Shown here piece after piece: positions 63,373 to 64,000 of a DNA stretch of 64,000 nt. This stretch comes from Haliotis asinina. Lineage: Eukaryota; Mollusca; Gastropoda; Lepetellida; Haliotidae. The position numbers and the translations under genes are program-made. Within the stretch, counting starts at the first letter, position 1, and every line of letters starts with the position of its first letter. The stretch is taken from NCBI RefSeq assembly GCF_037392515.1, contig NC_090283.1, positions 31,884,249 to 31,948,248 on the forward strand, written 5' to 3'. The notes below the pieces were generated by a model, which was not told the DNA's origin, searched no databases, and worked only from the letters and a program-made list of their open reading frames with translations.

Positions 63373-64000
63373 CTGGAAATATACATTCTGTATACAGTTT
63401 AACAAATTTCTCGACTTCAGATAACAAATTAGACATGTTAAATGTCATAATTGTGATTAAAGATATTACAACGTTGTGAAAATGTGTTGGTATTCTAAAT
63501 GTTTTTCATGCAAGTTTACAGCGACTGACATTGAAATAAACACTCTACGATACATTTTGTAAGAAATTATTCGTTGAGCTGGTGTGCTCTCTGTCGTCAG
63601 AAATAGACATTTGGCGCCTGAAAACACATTTGTATAAACTTGATATCATGATAAAACTTTCATTCTTTATATTCTAAACTCTTCTTATACGATTTAGTGA
63701 ACAATAAGACCGTCGTAGTAGTTGTTTGACGATATTTTTACATGAGTGTCTGTTATCAACAGGTAACTTCTACGTCCGCTTCAATCACTGACCACAATCT
63801 GTACACACTCGCTGGGCGGGAAACAGCTTGTTAAGTTATGTGTATTGACTTGGACACATGGTTATTTATCATTACACTAAATATTTTAATGTTTGACATT
63901 TTTTCAAATTGATCATATTCGTATTTATTTACAAAGTTCATTACAAAGTTTATGAAAAGTATACACTTTTGCCGGGAGTACACTCAATGTTGCCAGTTAA
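63373..64000 (-). other. Intron upstream of the TRIM copy B SPRY exon (partial)
   Basis: Noncoding, homologous to 49,296-50,010 throughout. Contains 19-bp motif site 5. Confidence 0.7.
63771..63789. repeat. 19-bp dispersed motif, site 5
   Basis: TACGTCCGCTTCAATCACT, identical to site 3, about 400 bp upstream of the SPRY exon acceptor. Confidence 0.75.

Larger units (their letters stand above)
61747..64000. repeat. TRIM-locus segmental duplication, copy B (runs off the window)
   Basis: Collinear with 47,480-50,010, up to the last bases (CTCAATGT.GCCAGTTA in both). Copy B lacks the 190-bp insertion of copy A and has gained an (AC)n run at about 62,560. Confidence 0.88.

Overview
The window looks like metazoan, probably gastropod mollusc, nuclear DNA. 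Three things point to abalone (Haliotis): an intron-bearing TRIM gene, decayed jockey, Tc1, mariner and other LINE elements, and a tRNA-derived SINE with a (CACT)n tail that I recall as very common in Haliotis. The species is an inference from recall; no search was possible.

Layout. Positions 1 to about 42,066 (two thirds of the window) form one uninterrupted tandem array of about 208 units of 201 bp, or 203 bp where a TA is added. It runs off the left edge and stops abruptly at about 42,066. It has layered higher-order structure: direct duplications of about 1.6, 1.8, 2.4, 4.0-4.4 and 5.63 kb. 203-bp units are common left of about 27.5 kb and almost absent to the right. Every unit carries a potential GC-AG mini-intron (65 bp) next to a 136-bp exon-like segment, and two adjacent hairpins. 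The minus strand of the 201-bp unit has one frame without stops, which gives apparent ORFs of up to 2,317 codons. I read these as a by-product of a unit length divisible by three, not as established genes.

From 42,067 to 47,480 is gene-poor flank: a (CA)n microsatellite, a 5'-truncated LINE, one SINE on the minus strand and a decayed Tc1 transposase.

From 47,480 to the right edge is a tandemly duplicated TRIM locus, read on the minus strand. Copy A is visible from 3' end to start codon: a RING/B-box1/B-box2/coiled-coil exon (53,517-52,465), two small exons (52,206-52,148 and 51,647-51,599) and a SPRY-type last exon (49,295-48,616). All splice phases agree, but there is a 1-nt frameshift inside the first coding exon. 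Two diverged leader-exon candidates with good donors (54,554 and 55,263) lie upstream. Copy B shows only its intact SPRY exon (63,372-62,690); the rest lies beyond the window. Homology between the copies starts at a SINE in both (47,480 and 61,747), so the duplication unit is about 14.1-14.3 kb.

Between the two genes lie a 63-bp minisatellite, a broken mariner, a second LINE fragment and a nearly full-length but broken jockey-like LINE whose ORF1 stop and ORF2 start overlap (ATGA). The only likely host genes are the two TRIM copies; nothing else gives a credible multi-exon coding signal.
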